From positions 1 to 28,441 of the forward strand of contig CAZAEI010000014.1 in NCBI GenBank assembly GCA_964484305.1: a stretch of DNA of 28,441 nucleotides, in the 5' to 3' direction. The notes beneath the pieces are model-generated. The model had not been told where the DNA came from and made no database searches. It worked only from the letters and a program-made list of their open reading frames with translations. This document shows, piece after piece, positions 1-9,500 of the stretch. Each line of letters opens with the position of its first letter. The first letter of the stretch is position 1. Source of the DNA: DAOVFN01 sp964484305. Its GTDB lineage: Archaea; Aenigmatarchaeota; Aenigmatarchaeia; QMZP01. The position numbers were made by a program, and so were the translations under genes.

Positions 1-107
1 GAACGAGCTATCCCGCATATTTCCCGGGCCTGGGGACCTGGGCCATCGTCCTGCTCCTGGTGATTGCAGGGTTTGTCTACGGGGCCCTGTCAAGGAATGA
101 GTACTGA
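1..107 (+). CDS. C-terminal end of a membrane protein (5' truncated)
   Basis: An open frame enters from the left edge and stops at TGA 105-107. The last 34 residues contain one hydrophobic stretch (TWAIVLLLVIAGFVYGAL) followed by a short polar tail, SRNEY. This is a C-terminal transmembrane segment of a protein whose body lies outside the window. The gene converges on the minus-strand gene ending at 121, with 13 bp between the stops. Too little is visible to name a family. Confidence 0.6.
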   Translation, partial: TSYPAYFPGLGTWAIVLLLVIAGFVYGALSRNEY

Positions 108-120
108 TGCCAGAATACAA

Positions 121-411
121 TCAAGGACCTGTCAGAGAAATCAATGCAAGCTTCCATGTTTTCATTCCCTCAGAGGAAACAAGCTGCCCAGCCTCATCTC
201 CAGCTCTTTCAGGTTCCTGCTGGGCAATGAGATCTATACATACAAGCGGTTTGTCATCCCTGGATTCCACTGTCCTTACAAAAGCGTCATGCGCCCTGAT
301 GGAATCAGCAATCCTTGAAGCCAGAGCATATACCTTTTCAAGGTCGTACGGCGGGTTTATCCTTATCCCGATGTGATTGCCCTTGGGTGTTCCCTTGACC
401 AGGGATTTCAT
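121..411 (-). CDS. Hypothetical protein, 96 aa
   Basis: Small soluble protein that I do not recognise. It has no signal peptide, membrane segment or Cys pairs. The N-terminal half (KGNHIGIRINPPYDLEKVYALASRIADSIRAHDAFV) has the alternation of a strand followed by a long helix. It is the second gene of a two-gene minus-strand unit: its ATG at 411 lies 9 bp after the stop of the upstream gene, and GAGGATACC just before the ATG offers a weak ribosome site. Tight spacing and sound codon use support a real gene; the function is unknown. Confidence 0.5.
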   Translation of the reverse strand: MKSLVKGTPKGNHIGIRINPPYDLEKVYALASRIADSIRAHDAFVRTVESRDDKPLVCIDLIAQQEPERAGDEAGQLVSSEGMKTWKLALISLTGP

Positions 412-420
412 GGTATCCTC

Positions 421-684
421 TTATTCGATGGAGACATCGCACCCCTTCAATCCCCTTTCCAGACCAATCCGCTCCCTGAAAAGGTTCACAACATCCTTTG
501 ATGAATATTTATTATCAACCCGGCCGGTTATGAAAACCCCTGGCTGCGATATCTTGCTGTCGCCCATAGTGATGGATTTGAATAATGCCTGTCCAACAGA
601 GTCCAGGCCGAAATCCTTAAATCCTGGCCTTACATCATCGAAGCCCCTGTCTTCGAACCAGATGAATCCTCTTATCTGTTGCAT
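421..684 (-). CDS. Hypothetical protein, 87 aa
   Basis: Unrecognised small soluble protein beginning MQQIRGFIWFEDRG. It contains several short strand-like segments (FIWFEDRGFDDV, GVFITGRVD) and a charged C-terminal helix (KDVVNLFRERIGLERGL). The start is well supported: a TATA box at 702-713 sits about 25 nt ahead of the ATG at 684, the spacing of a leaderless archaeal transcript. It is followed immediately by the 96-aa gene, so the two are probably co-transcribed and may work together. No family can be assigned by eye. Confidence 0.55.
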   Translation of the reverse strand: MQQIRGFIWFEDRGFDDVRPGFKDFGLDSVGQALFKSITMGDSKISQPGVFITGRVDNKYSSKDVVNLFRERIGLERGLKGCDVSIE

Positions 685-701
685 AAAAATTTATTACGTC
701 A

Positions 702-713
702 ATAATATATAAA
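702..713 (-). promoter_or_regulatory. TATA box for the two-gene unit at 121-684
   Basis: TTTATATATTATT on the minus strand, centred about 25 nt upstream of the ATG at 684. This predicts transcription starting at or next to the start codon (leaderless mRNA). Confidence 0.6.
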
Positions 714-759
714 CCTGATACAAACCTTACTAAGGTGTCTGTTAGTGATGGTATGGATG

Positions 760-841
760 CCCCTGCGAAGCAGGGGATGGTAAATGAGCACATGCCGTCT
801 TAAACAGGATGGAACAGTTCATCAGGTGGTTCCGCCACCTG
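760..841. other. Two GC-rich hairpins upstream of map
   Basis: The 212-bp gap between the divergent genes starting at 684 and 897 holds two perfect inverted repeats: CCCCTGC (760-766), GAA, GCAGGGG (770-776); and CAGGTGG (823-829), TTCCG, CCACCTG (835-841). Neither is followed by a T-run as expected for a terminator. They could be the two stems of a small RNA or of the map leader. No C/D or H/ACA boxes in the right places were found. A weak TATA-like GCATAAAAAAC at about 861-871 could serve map. Confidence 0.4.
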
Positions 842-896
842 AATGGGCAAGATGGGTTTCGCATAAAAAACCAACATAACCAAGCAGGTGCATGGT

Positions 897-1787
897 ATGG
901 AAAGGGAAGTCCTTGAGAAATACATGAAGGCCGGCAGGATAGCGGGAGAGGCCAGGGAACTTGCCCTGAGGAAGGCAAGGCCCGGGATAAGGCTGCTGGA
1001 CATAGCAGAGGCGGTGGATGCCTTCATTGCCAGGAAGGGCGCCCACCCGGCATTCCCCCTGAACATCTCTGTGAATGACATAGCCGCGCACTACACACCC
1101 GCATACAATGACGAAAGGGTTGTGGAAGATGTTGACCTGGTCAAGATGGACGCCGGCATCCACGTGGACGGCTACATAGGGGACACTGCAGGGACATGGT
1201 CCAAGGGGCCCAATGTCCTGGTAAAGGCAGTGGAGAGGGTCCTGGAGGATGCCATCAGGATACTGAAGCCCGGGGTTAAGGTGGGGGAGATAGGCACTGT
1301 TATACAGGATTCTGCAGAGGCCCAGGGGGTGGGCCTCATAGTCAACCTGACAGGGCACGGCCTGGACAGGTATGTCTTCCACGGGGAACCCTCCATCCTG
1401 AACATAAGGAACGACTCCGGCCATGTGTTGAAGGAGGGTGACGTGATAGCCATTGAGCCGTTTACGTGCCCGAGCAACGGCCATGTCAGGGAATCCGGGG
1501 TGACCGAGATATACCGCTTCCTCCAGAGGAGGCCTGTCCGGCTCCCGGAGGCCAGGAGAATCCTGGACCTGGCTGAGAATGAATATCATTCACTGCCCTT
1601 TGCCAAGAGGTGGCTCTTTAAGGAGATTTCACCTGTAAAGGTCTCCCTGGCCATAAGGCAGCTCGAGGGTGTGATGGCCATTGAGCCCTACCCTGTCCTC
1701 AGGGAGGTTTCTGGCAAGCCCATTGCCCAGGCCGAGCACACCATCATAATCCAGGACAAGCCGGTTGTAACCACGAGGGTTGATTGA
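897..1787 (+). CDS. map: Methionine aminopeptidase, type II
   Basis: Metalloprotease that removes the initiator methionine from new proteins in the cytoplasm. All five metal ligands of the type II family are visible: D85 (KMDAGIHVDG), D96 (GYIGDTAG), H154 (TGHGLDRY), E187 (AIEPFT) and E280 (AEHTIII). The substrate-binding histidine H65 (AAHYTP) is present, and so is the insertion between H154 and E280 that marks type II. The length, 296 aa, is normal for archaeal MAP. I start at ATG 897 because AGGTG lies 6 nt before it; an in-frame GTG at 888 would add three residues. First gene of a compact operon: the Nudix gene starts 1 nt after its stop. Confidence 0.97.
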   Translation: MEREVLEKYMKAGRIAGEARELALRKARPGIRLLDIAEAVDAFIARKGAHPAFPLNISVNDIAAHYTPAYNDERVVEDVDLVKMDAGIHVDGYIGDTAGTWSKGPNVLVKAVERVLEDAIRILKPGVKVGEIGTVIQDSAEAQGVGLIVNLTGHGLDRYVFHGEPSILNIRNDSGHVLKEGDVIAIEPFTCPSNGHVRESGVTEIYRFLQRRPVRLPEARRILDLAENEYHSLPFAKRWLFKEISPVKVSLAIRQLEGVMAIEPYPVLREVSGKPIAQAEHTIIIQDKPVVTTRVD

Positions 1788-1788
1788 G

Positions 1789-2265
1789 ATGTCGCTAGTG
1801 GTGCCCGTTGCTGTCTGCACAATGTTGAGGGACGGCAGGGTTCTCTTCATAAGAAGGGAGGGCAAGACCTTTGGCGGGCTCCTGAGCCTCCCGGGCGGAA
1901 AGATAGACTTCGGTGAGACCATAGAGCAGGCTGCCGTCAGGGAGTTCGAGGAGGAGACCGGGATAAGGTCCCGCTTCGTGAGGCACATAGCCACCATCCC
2001 AGAACACATAGTAGAGGGTGGCCAGGTTGTGAAGCACATGATTATACAGCTATGTGAGCTCGAGTATCTGGATGGGCTCTCCAAGGGGGAGTTCGAGCCT
2101 GTATGGGTGGGGCTTGATGGCCTTGACTCCAGGAAGGATGAAATCATTCCCAGCGACTACCTCATGATAAAGAAGCTATTGATTCCGGGTAACAGGGGAA
2201 CCTTCTTCAGCCTGATTGAGAAGACCGGCTCCGGTTATGTCCAGAGGGAGTTCAGGGAGATATGA
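1789..2265 (+). CDS. Nudix hydrolase
   Basis: Hydrolase of nucleoside diphosphates linked to another group. The complete Nudix box, G-x5-E-x7-REU-xEE-x-GU, runs from G37 to I59 (GKIDFGETIEQ then AAVREFEEETGI), with the metal-binding glutamates in REFEEE. Length is 158 aa, one domain. The substrate is not readable from the sequence: ADP-ribose, oxidised dNTPs and others are possible. ATG 1789 follows the map stop by one base; an in-frame TTG at 1780 overlapping map is possible but less likely. It overlaps the next gene by 4 nt (ATGA). Its neighbour, an alkylguanine transferase, makes a nucleotide-sanitation or repair role plausible (inference). Confidence 0.95.
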   Translation: MSLVVPVAVCTMLRDGRVLFIRREGKTFGGLLSLPGGKIDFGETIEQAAVREFEEETGIRSRFVRHIATIPEHIVEGGQVVKHMIIQLCELEYLDGLSKGEFEPVWVGLDGLDSRKDEIIPSDYLMIKKLLIPGNRGTFFSLIEKTGSGYVQREFREI

Positions 2266-2567
2266 GCTTTTCCGAGAGGGTCTATCGGGTTGTGGCCAGG
2301 ATACCCGGGGGGAGGGTGATGTCCTATTCCGGGGTGGCCTCCCTGGCAGGAAGCCCAGGGGCGTCCAGGGCTGTGGGAACCCTCATGGCCAGGAACCCCA
2401 GGCCTGGGACAGGGCCGGGAAAAATCCCCTGCCACAGGGTGGTGAGGTCAGACGGCTCCCTGGGCGGTTTCTCAGGCCCAGGAGGCAGGGAGGCCAAGAG
2501 GGCCCTGCTTGAGGGGGAGGGTGTGGCCTTCAGGAAGGGCAGGATAGTAAGGGATTTCTTTGCATGA
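2262..2567 (+). CDS. O6-alkylguanine-DNA alkyltransferase, catalytic domain only
   Basis: Suicide DNA-repair protein family that moves an alkyl group from O6-alkylguanine to its own cysteine. The active-site motif PCHRV is intact (C57, H58, R59). The helix-turn-helix carries the arginine finger (R36 in ASRAVG), the hinge Asn (N45) and the conserved Tyr (Y22 in VMSYSGV), so it should be catalytically competent and not an ATL-type protein, which lacks the cysteine. At 101 aa it has only the C-terminal domain; the usual N-terminal RNase-H-like domain is missing. A few extra residues (PGTGPGK) precede the active site compared with typical family members. Start ATG overlaps the Nudix stop (ATGA), implying translational coupling. 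Confidence 0.92.
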   Translation: MSFSERVYRVVARIPGGRVMSYSGVASLAGSPGASRAVGTLMARNPRPGTGPGKIPCHRVVRSDGSLGGFSGPGGREAKRALLEGEGVAFRKGRIVRDFFA

Positions 2568-2594
2568 TTGCCTCTCTGTTCCGCATATTCGACC

Positions 2595-2604
2595 AATATT
2601 TAAG
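2595..2604 (+). promoter_or_regulatory. TATA box for the surface-protein operon
   Basis: AATATTTAAG centred about 30 nt upstream of ATG 2630, in the 62-bp gap after the repair operon. A CAGGAG at 2609-2614 is too far from the ATG to be a good ribosome site, so the transcript is probably leaderless or nearly so. Confidence 0.55.
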
Positions 2605-2629
2605 TCTGCAGGAGCATAATAATTAAGTA

Positions 2630-5600
2630 ATGAAAAAAAGAAGCAATATCATAGTGTTTATAGTGGCTGTTTCTCTCTCCTTGTTACAGGGTATTGTATC
2701 TGCAGGTATTGTGTGTGATGTTGTTGACAAGAACTCCTGTTCGGGTGTTAATGTGATAGAGATGAGTTCCAGATATGATGCCCATGCGGCCCTGTCGGGA
2801 GAGGATTCATATGACTATGTTCTCTGCTGCTCCGGAGAGGGCCTTCAGGCAGGCTCTGGTGACATGAGCCAGGAGATACTCAGGCTCTCGGATACAAGCA
2901 ACGCCCATGCAGAGCGCCCGGCTTACAGCGGAAACCAGTACTACAATGTTGTTAAGCTCTACCTGAGCAATCCTGATGTTCTGGGTTTCGCGTGCAGCTA
3001 CCGTTCAAGTGGCTGCGGAGCCGGCGAAGACTGCATCATAACACTGTCCGGTGGGACCAATGCGCATCTTGCCGGGTGCGGTCATGCCAATGCCTACACC
3101 CCGGCAATCTGCTGCGCAGCCATAAAATGCTACAGCAAAGACGACTGCGGAACACCCACAATAGGTTATTATTGCTCAGATAAGGGCGAGGCATGCAGCA
3201 GAACAACAATCCCTGTTTGTGAAAACCTGGGCAGGGGAGATTCATACTGCTCCTCGGATGAGGAAATCCAGTGCACTGTATGCACCTACGGGTGCGGGGA
3301 TGGGGCATGCAAAAGCGCGGAATGCACTCATGGTGATACAAGACCCTGTGGTGAATGCGGGGATGGAACAAGGACATGCTATGATGGAGTGTGGAGTTCC
3401 TGCATCGGTGACAGGATACCTTCAGAGGAGATATGCGACGATGAGGATAATGATTGCGACGGCGAAATGGATGAGGGTGGTGTATGCCCTGTAGGCTACT
3501 GCGGTGACGGGACATGTGAATATGTCTCCATGAACCTCTATGAGGGTGGCGAGGAGGGTTTCACCCTTTACAAGCAGTCGCATCAGTTAATGCTTGTTGA
3601 CATACCCGATGAAGATAGTGTTATTATCAATGTTGACGGAATTCCTAGGGAAATAAATGAGGGGACAAGCAGACGCATAGCAGGTGTTGATTGCTACGTG
3701 GATAATGTGTGGTATTCTGGTGTGAGTGATAATGGGGCAAGCATCACGCTTGGTGAGATGTGCTTAACATGTCCTGAGGACTGCGGCGAATGCTGCAGCA
3801 ACTCCCTGTGTGAGCCGCAACTCGGTGAGAACTGTGAAAGCTGCCCCAGTGATTGCCCGACAGGCTCGGGGGAGGTATGCTGCTCAGGAACCCTGCACGA
3901 CGGGGACTGCTGCGGTGATGAGGACTGCAGCCCCCCCGAAATCTGCATAGATTATGTGTGTGACCAGCTTCAGTGTGAAAATGACGAGGATGGTGATGAC
4001 TACGGGGTTGGAACAGTCTGTAAGGGACCGGATTGTGATGACAGCGACCCCAGTGTCAACCAGACGATTCCATGCGTCTATGACGGGAATTCCTGTGGCC
4101 AGTACGATTTATGCATGATGTCCTGTCCAGACCCGCCTGCAGAGAGTTGTTTCAACAGAATAGACGACGACTGTGACAACAGTGTTGATGAGGATTGCAT
4201 TGAGTATATGTACCTATATTTCTATCCAAGGAGTATATATAAGCTTGGAGAAACCATTAACCTTGGTGGAAAGATTCTTGTTCTCGATCCGGTAACTGAA
4301 ACGACAGAGTTCCTGAACAACGCCCTTGTACAGGCCAGGGTTTACAACCCAGGGGGTGAAACGGTGTTGTTAAGCCTTGACAAGAACTGCGAAATGTCAG
4401 AGGTGGGTTATAATGAAATGGAGTGTGAGTTCTCTGGGCAATATAGCGGAACAGAACTTACTGGCAATTATGTAATAGAGGGCATCCCGAATGACTATGT
4501 GATTAATTACGAACCCGACCGTGCTTACGGATTCTATGACATGATAATGGAAGACTGGGCATACAGGGAGAATGGAGACCTTGATCTCATTCTAAGAAAC
4601 GGCCTGGGAGAGGCAGTAACAGTCAACGGCATTTCCATTAGTATCTGGAACTATGAAAGGGAGGGACATGATATATACACATGGGATACCGATATCGGGC
4701 TTTCCCCGGGAGAGTCTTACAGGGCCATGGCCTCTGAAACGGGTCTGAAGCTTCCCGGGAAGGACATGGGCGATTACTACAGCCTTTCTGTATCAATAAG
4801 ATTCAGGAAGACCAGCGGGCTGGACTATTCCTCCAAGGGCAGCCTGTACGGAACTGTTAAGGATTCCGGCTATGAGCTCGGTATGGAGAAGTCCTATCCC
4901 AAGATTGTGATAAAGAATTCAACATTTAGCGTATATGACCCTGCGATACTCGGGGAGAGGCTCATCCTTGAGGACATAGACGGCTATGAATACCTTGACT
5001 CTGAGTTCTATCCCTATGGAAGTGCAACAGATAATGTATACTATGCAGCATTTTACAGGAAGGGTGTCAATTACACGACCATGTTATACGAGTTCGATTC
5101 AGGGGATAACTGCTCTGAATTTCTCGATAACATATTGTCATATTCCTACTATTATGAGATAGTTGACCGGGTCATTGATGGGATGAGGCTCTATGAGCTT
5201 GTGGGTCAATACAGCAGATACAATTCCTCAACCAGCGAATACGAAACGTTAAATGTATCTGTTTTTGTCTGGAAGATGGAACAGTACCTTGTTGCTGTTG
5301 GGGAAATGCAATACTACATTGAATACAGCTGTGAGGAGCCGACCCCCATCATAGAGGCCTATATGGAAAGATATCCCAGCGACCTCGAGGTCTACTGCGG
5401 AAACAATATTTGTGATGGGGATGAAACAGTAGGCACGTGTCCGGAGGACTGCGGGGATTGCTATCCCCTGGGAAAAACAAGGTCGTGCGGCCAGACCGAT
5501 GTTGGGGCATGCGAATTCGGGATTCAGGTATGCGAGAACTACACCTGGTCGGAATGCATGAATGAGAAAAGGCCCGGCCCGGAGATATGCGAAAACGGGA

Positions 5601-6283
5601 TTGATGATAACTGCAACGGGGAGATTGATGAGGAGTGCTTTGAAAACAAACTGAACGTGAATCTGTGGCTGGACAGGGTCGCGGTTACCCAGGGAGACAG
5701 CCTTATCGCTTCTGGTATGGTTACGGACTGGCATGGGAACAGAATCAGTAACTCAACGGTCTCGTTTACCATAATCCCTGGCAATATTGTTTATGCCGGC
5801 GAAACCGATGAGAATGGCATGCACACGAATATCATCAAGATAGGAAGGCTTGAATCCGGGGAATATGCACTCAAGGCCAAGGCAACCTGCTCGGGATATG
5901 ATACTGGAGAGGATGAAAAGACGTTTGTGGTGACAAGCAGCGCAGTACCCGTAATACTCACTGATGATATAATATTCATCAACATGGCCCAGATTCTCAT
6001 CAAGATGGAGGCCATAGAACTCTCGCTCAATGAGCTAAAGAAGGTAATAACCAGCATTGTTAATTATTACAACATCATGGGTGATGAAGAGCTTGAAGGT
6101 GCCTGGCAGGGTATCCTGACTGACACTGACTCGTTAATTGGCAGAATAAATGATTTGCAGGAGAGCATAAACGAGTTCATAGAGGAGCCCTCTCAGATAA
6201 GGCTTAGGGATATCAAGTCAGGCATGAATGGGATTTCAGGCATTGTAAGGGTTTTGACTGATAAGATTGTTTCGGTGATATAA
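2630..6283 (+). CDS. Large secreted Cys-rich protein with MopE-type metal-binding motifs
   Basis: 1217 aa. A signal peptide is clear (MKKRSN, hydrophobic stretch, cleavage near residue 25), so it is exported. Modules in order: Cys-rich N-terminus; three copies of the putative metal-binding motif known from MopE-like proteins, around residues 266-283 (EICDDEDNDCDGEMDEG), 504-523 (RIDDDCDNSVDEDC) and 984-1003 (GIDDNCNGEIDEEC); an Asp-rich block at about 450-474 (DCDDSDP); several 'CGNxxC..GE..xxCPxDC' knuckles (for example at about 922-940); Ig-like beta regions at about 525-650 and 1005-1105; and a C-terminal helical, heptad-like segment from about 1110 on. It lacks a C-terminal membrane anchor. 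The stop overlaps the next start (TAATG), and that gene encodes a membrane protein with its own heptad tail. Probably a cell-surface or S-layer-associated protein stabilised by disulfides and divalent metal; the substrate is unknown. Confidence 0.85.
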   Translation: MKKRSNIIVFIVAVSLSLLQGIVSAGIVCDVVDKNSCSGVNVIEMSSRYDAHAALSGEDSYDYVLCCSGEGLQAGSGDMSQEILRLSDTSNAHAERPAYSGNQYYNVVKLYLSNPDVLGFACSYRSSGCGAGEDCIITLSGGTNAHLAGCGHANAYTPAICCAAIKCYSKDDCGTPTIGYYCSDKGEACSRTTIPVCENLGRGDSYCSSDEEIQCTVCTYGCGDGACKSAECTHGDTRPCGECGDGTRTCYDGVWSSCIGDRIPSEEICDDEDNDCDGEMDEGGVCPVGYCGDGTCEYVSMNLYEGGEEGFTLYKQSHQLMLVDIPDEDSVIINVDGIPREINEGTSRRIAGVDCYVDNVWYSGVSDNGASITLGEMCLTCPEDCGECCSNSLCEPQLGENCESCPSDCPTGSGEVCCSGTLHDGDCCGDEDCSPPEICIDYVCDQLQCENDEDGDDYGVGTVCKGPDCDDSDPSVNQTIPCVYDGNSCGQYDLCMMSCPDPPAESCFNRIDDDCDNSVDEDCIEYMYLYFYPRSIYKLGETINLGGKILVLDPVTETTEFLNNALVQARVYNPGGETVLLSLDKNCEMSEVGYNEMECEFSGQYSGTELTGNYVIEGIPNDYVINYEPDRAYGFYDMIMEDWAYRENGDLDLILRNGLGEAVTVNGISISIWNYEREGHDIYTWDTDIGLSPGESYRAMASETGLKLPGKDMGDYYSLSVSIRFRKTSGLDYSSKGSLYGTVKDSGYELGMEKSYPKIVIKNSTFSVYDPAILGERLILEDIDGYEYLDSEFYPYGSATDNVYYAAFYRKGVNYTTMLYEFDSGDNCSEFLDNILSYSYYYEIVDRVIDGMRLYELVGQYSRYNSSTSEYETLNVSVFVWKMEQYLVAVGEMQYYIEYSCEEPTPIIEAYMERYPSDLEVYCGNNICDGDETVGTCPEDCGDCYPLGKTRSCGQTDVGACEFGIQVCENYTWSECMNEKRPGPEICENGIDDNCNGEIDEECFENKLNVNLWLDRVAVTQGDSLIASGMVTDWHGNRISNSTVSFTIIPGNIVYAGETDENGMHTNIIKIGRLESGEYALKAKATCSGYDTGEDEKTFVVTSSAVPVILTDDIIFINMAQILIKMEAIELSLNELKKVITSIVNYYNIMGDEELEGAWQGILTDTDSLIGRINDLQESINEFIEEPSQIRLRDIKSGMNGISGIVRVLTDKIVSVI

Positions 6284-6522
6284 TGAAAGAAACCATGCAC
6301 GGTCTTGGATACCAAAAAAAGGACAGGAGCTTGCTGATACTGGCGGTTGTGTTCCTGCTGGCCGCAGCGCTCTTCTTCTCCTATCAGATTGTTGTCTTAT
6401 TTGGTGGTGGAGAGGGGCCGGTGCCAGCCCCTCCGGGCAACATGGATACGGAGATACTGAATGTCAAGAGTGCACTTGATGGCATAAGCACAGAGCTTGA
6501 CAACATTGCACGGTTAATATAA
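6283..6522 (+). CDS. Small single-pass membrane protein with extracytoplasmic heptad tail
   Basis: 79 aa. A positive N-terminus (YQKKDRS) precedes one transmembrane helix at about residues 18-40 (LLILAVVFLLAAALFFSYQI), then a Gly/Pro linker (GGGEGPVPAPPG) and a 20-residue heptad-like helix (ILNVKSALDGISTELDNIARLI). The positive-inside rule places the tail outside. Its ATG shares a base with the stop of the upstream Cys-rich gene (TAATG), so the two are translationally coupled. Because the upstream protein ends in a similar helix and lacks an anchor, this may be its membrane tether through a coiled coil (inference). No family recognised. Confidence 0.75.
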   Translation: MKETMHGLGYQKKDRSLLILAVVFLLAAALFFSYQIVVLFGGGEGPVPAPPGNMDTEILNVKSALDGISTELDNIARLI

Positions 6523-6535
6523 CACTGGCGGGTCG

Positions 6536-9500
6536 ATGATGAGAAGGGAATGGTACTACCGGGTATCGAATCTGTTACTTTTGTTCCTTGTATGCCTACT
6601 CTTTTTGTTTGTGCTGAATCCCCTCCAGATACAGGCCCAGCAGGAGTGGGATGACTGCATCGACGGGACCCCTCACGGGGAATGCTCCTCCATCAGGCCC
6701 CTGCATTGCGACATGGGCATCCTTATCAACAGATGCGACCTGTGCGGGTGCCTTGAAGGGCAGGTGTGCACGGATAGTGGGGAGTGCTCCTTCGAAGATG
6801 GGCCAGTGGTGGAAAACAAAAAACAGATGTCAAGGTATTCTGACAAAGAGGTTTTCCTGGTTTCAGATAAGGACTGGAGAGTTGTTTTGCCACTGGTTCC
6901 TGTAACAACATGGACAAATGTTGATGGGAGTGTGAGCAAATATCCGACATTGATTTTTCATGAGGAAGACTTCACAGATAAATCATTAGAGTTGAATAAA
7001 GATGAGTTCATTAAGAATACCGGTTTGTGGGTTTCTTGGAATTTTAAGAAAGATGTTTTGGCTGAGGGAATAGCAGGCTCTGATGAATTTACCATCCTGT
7101 TTGAGTTATCCGATGACATGTATAATAAAATGAAGAAGGGAATTCCGAGAGGGGATTTGAATCTAACTGCATCCAAAATCGATCCCCAAGGAGATAATTC
7201 TATCAGTTATGGTGTATTTTTTAATGATGTAGAGTTAGAAGATAAGCATTTTGGTTTGGAGAGTGTTGAGAGAGATACTCTTTATTTATTATTAGAAGGA
7301 GCATTCTGGGGTAAAGAAAAATTCTTATTGAAAAAGGGCGTGAATAATCTGACCCTTGTGAGAAGAGGGGGTAATATATTTATTGAGGGATATAGCCTAT
7401 TTACTCCCTATTTCGCTTCAGATGAAATAAACGACGGGTGCGAATATAGCTGGAGTGAATATAATATCTATGATTTATGTATCATAGATGCTCAAGTGGA
7501 TAAAGAGCAGGCTTCTCTAGGTGAGACTGTATCCTATTCTATAAGAGTTGAAAACATATGCGATGAGACAGTTGATTTGAATGGAGAAGATACCGTTTTT
7601 CAAGGGGTATGGTTCAACCCCACTTCACTAGGAGAGCTTTATAAGGTTCCTTATGGGATTGTATTCTCCCATCTCAGTACCTCGATCCCCAGAGTGAGAT
7701 TAGAACCCGGTCAGTCCACCCAATTCAATATTGAATTAATTTACAATAATTCTGAAGAGCTTCCGGAAATTTCTTTTGATGCAGATTCAATCATTTATTT
7801 CATGCAGCAGTATAATCCGGACAGGGTTACTGTTATTGGAGAAACCCCCCAAGAATTCGATAATCTGCTGATAACAGAACCGGAGCTGGGTCTGGGTATG
7901 GATGAAGATGATATACAAAGGATCAGCATAAATGATTATCTTTCCTATTGGGAATTGTTTGGAGATGTTGTTTATGTCGAAGATAATTATACATTAGCTT
8001 TGTTGGCTTCAACTTATGCCTCCCTGATTAATGCCCCCCTGATTATTCAGGGAGCAGGTATGAACACAGACAGTAATTTTATTGGAAAAAACACAATTTG
8101 TATTGGTTCTGTAGACCGAGAGTGTAATGAACAATACGGTCTGGAAGAACTGAAAAAGAAATATTTTGATATGACTGATACAAAGAAATTCATTCTTGTA
8201 AACCCTGAAGATTTAAAGGATAATACAATGACATCATTTGAACCGGAAAAATCTCCAGAGAAGATTATTAATATTTATACAAAAAGTTCTATTCTCTCTC
8301 CTATTTTGGCATCTGCAAAACATGAATTGATATTAACAACCGATGAACAGGATTATGAGGATATAAATAATGAATTGAAATCACAATTTTCTGATTTTTA
8401 CAGTTTTCCCTCTTATCTCTGTGGTCCGGAAGATTCATGCTCTTCTGGGTTTGAAGAAACCGATATAGAATTGCATGCAAAAGAAAACACTATGAGCTTT
8501 AATCTTAGTATCGAATTTGTTCCTAATCTAAAGATATACCCAAATTTGTATAATTATGAAATTGGATTTTATGATAAATATGTGATAATCAATAGAACAA
8601 AAAACATACCAACAGAGATCACAAATACTGGTATGGCAAAAGCAGAGGATGTTAATCTTTCTCTGTATAAGTTGGATTGGTATTGCAATAGCTCGGGCTG
8701 CTTTGAGAATCTGGACCTTATTGACTTCAAGCATATTGGAGATGTTCAATCATTACAAAGGATAGTAAAAAATTTGAGTTTTATTTCTGATGAGCCTGGC
8801 TCGAAAAACTTAAGATTGACAGTAAGCACCTCAAGTGAAGAAAAAAATATTGAAAATAACAATCATAACTTTGAGATTAATGTCATCTTGGAAGGGGCAG
8901 ATGTTATCTCCACAGTTGGATATAGACCTTACTATGTAAACCATCCAGCAATTATCTCCTCAAGAACAACTAACATTGGAACAGAAACAGCTGAGAATGT
9001 TGAAATCCTTATGTACATAGACCACGGTAACTATTATGACAATGATCAAAAAGAATGGAAAGAGAACAGAACACTTATAAATAGAAGCTACATAGGGAGG
9101 GTTGAACCCAGAAAAGCAATTGAGAAGGAGATTTCTTATATTTTTGAAACCCCTGGCTATAAGAGCCTGATTTTGCAAGTTAATTCTACGAATGATGTAA
9201 ATCCGCTTAACAATGACTATTGCTTTTCTCCTAGAGTTTACGAGGATTCTCAAGATGCTTTTCAAACTGAGCATGCTCTGACAGGAGAAGAGTACAACAA
9301 AGAAATATATATTTTACAGGTTATGGGCTTTTTGTTTGATTGTCCCTCTCATCAAGAAGAAATTGAAGTCTATTTTAACGGAGAACTAGTTAAAACCACG
9401 GAAATCAAATGCGAGAACATGTCTGGAATTCTTCTGGGGAGTTATGATTTCGTTCTTGATAATATTTTCTATAATCTGGACATAGAAAATCTGAACATAA

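Noticed and set aside
745..842. C/D-box sRNA between the divergent genes
   Set aside because: A GTGATGG and a CTGA are present but too far apart and imperfect; no C'/D' boxes.
888..1589. Minus-strand ORF of 255 codons over map
   Set aside because: Antisense shadow of a gene with all catalytic residues; composition artefact of GC-rich DNA.
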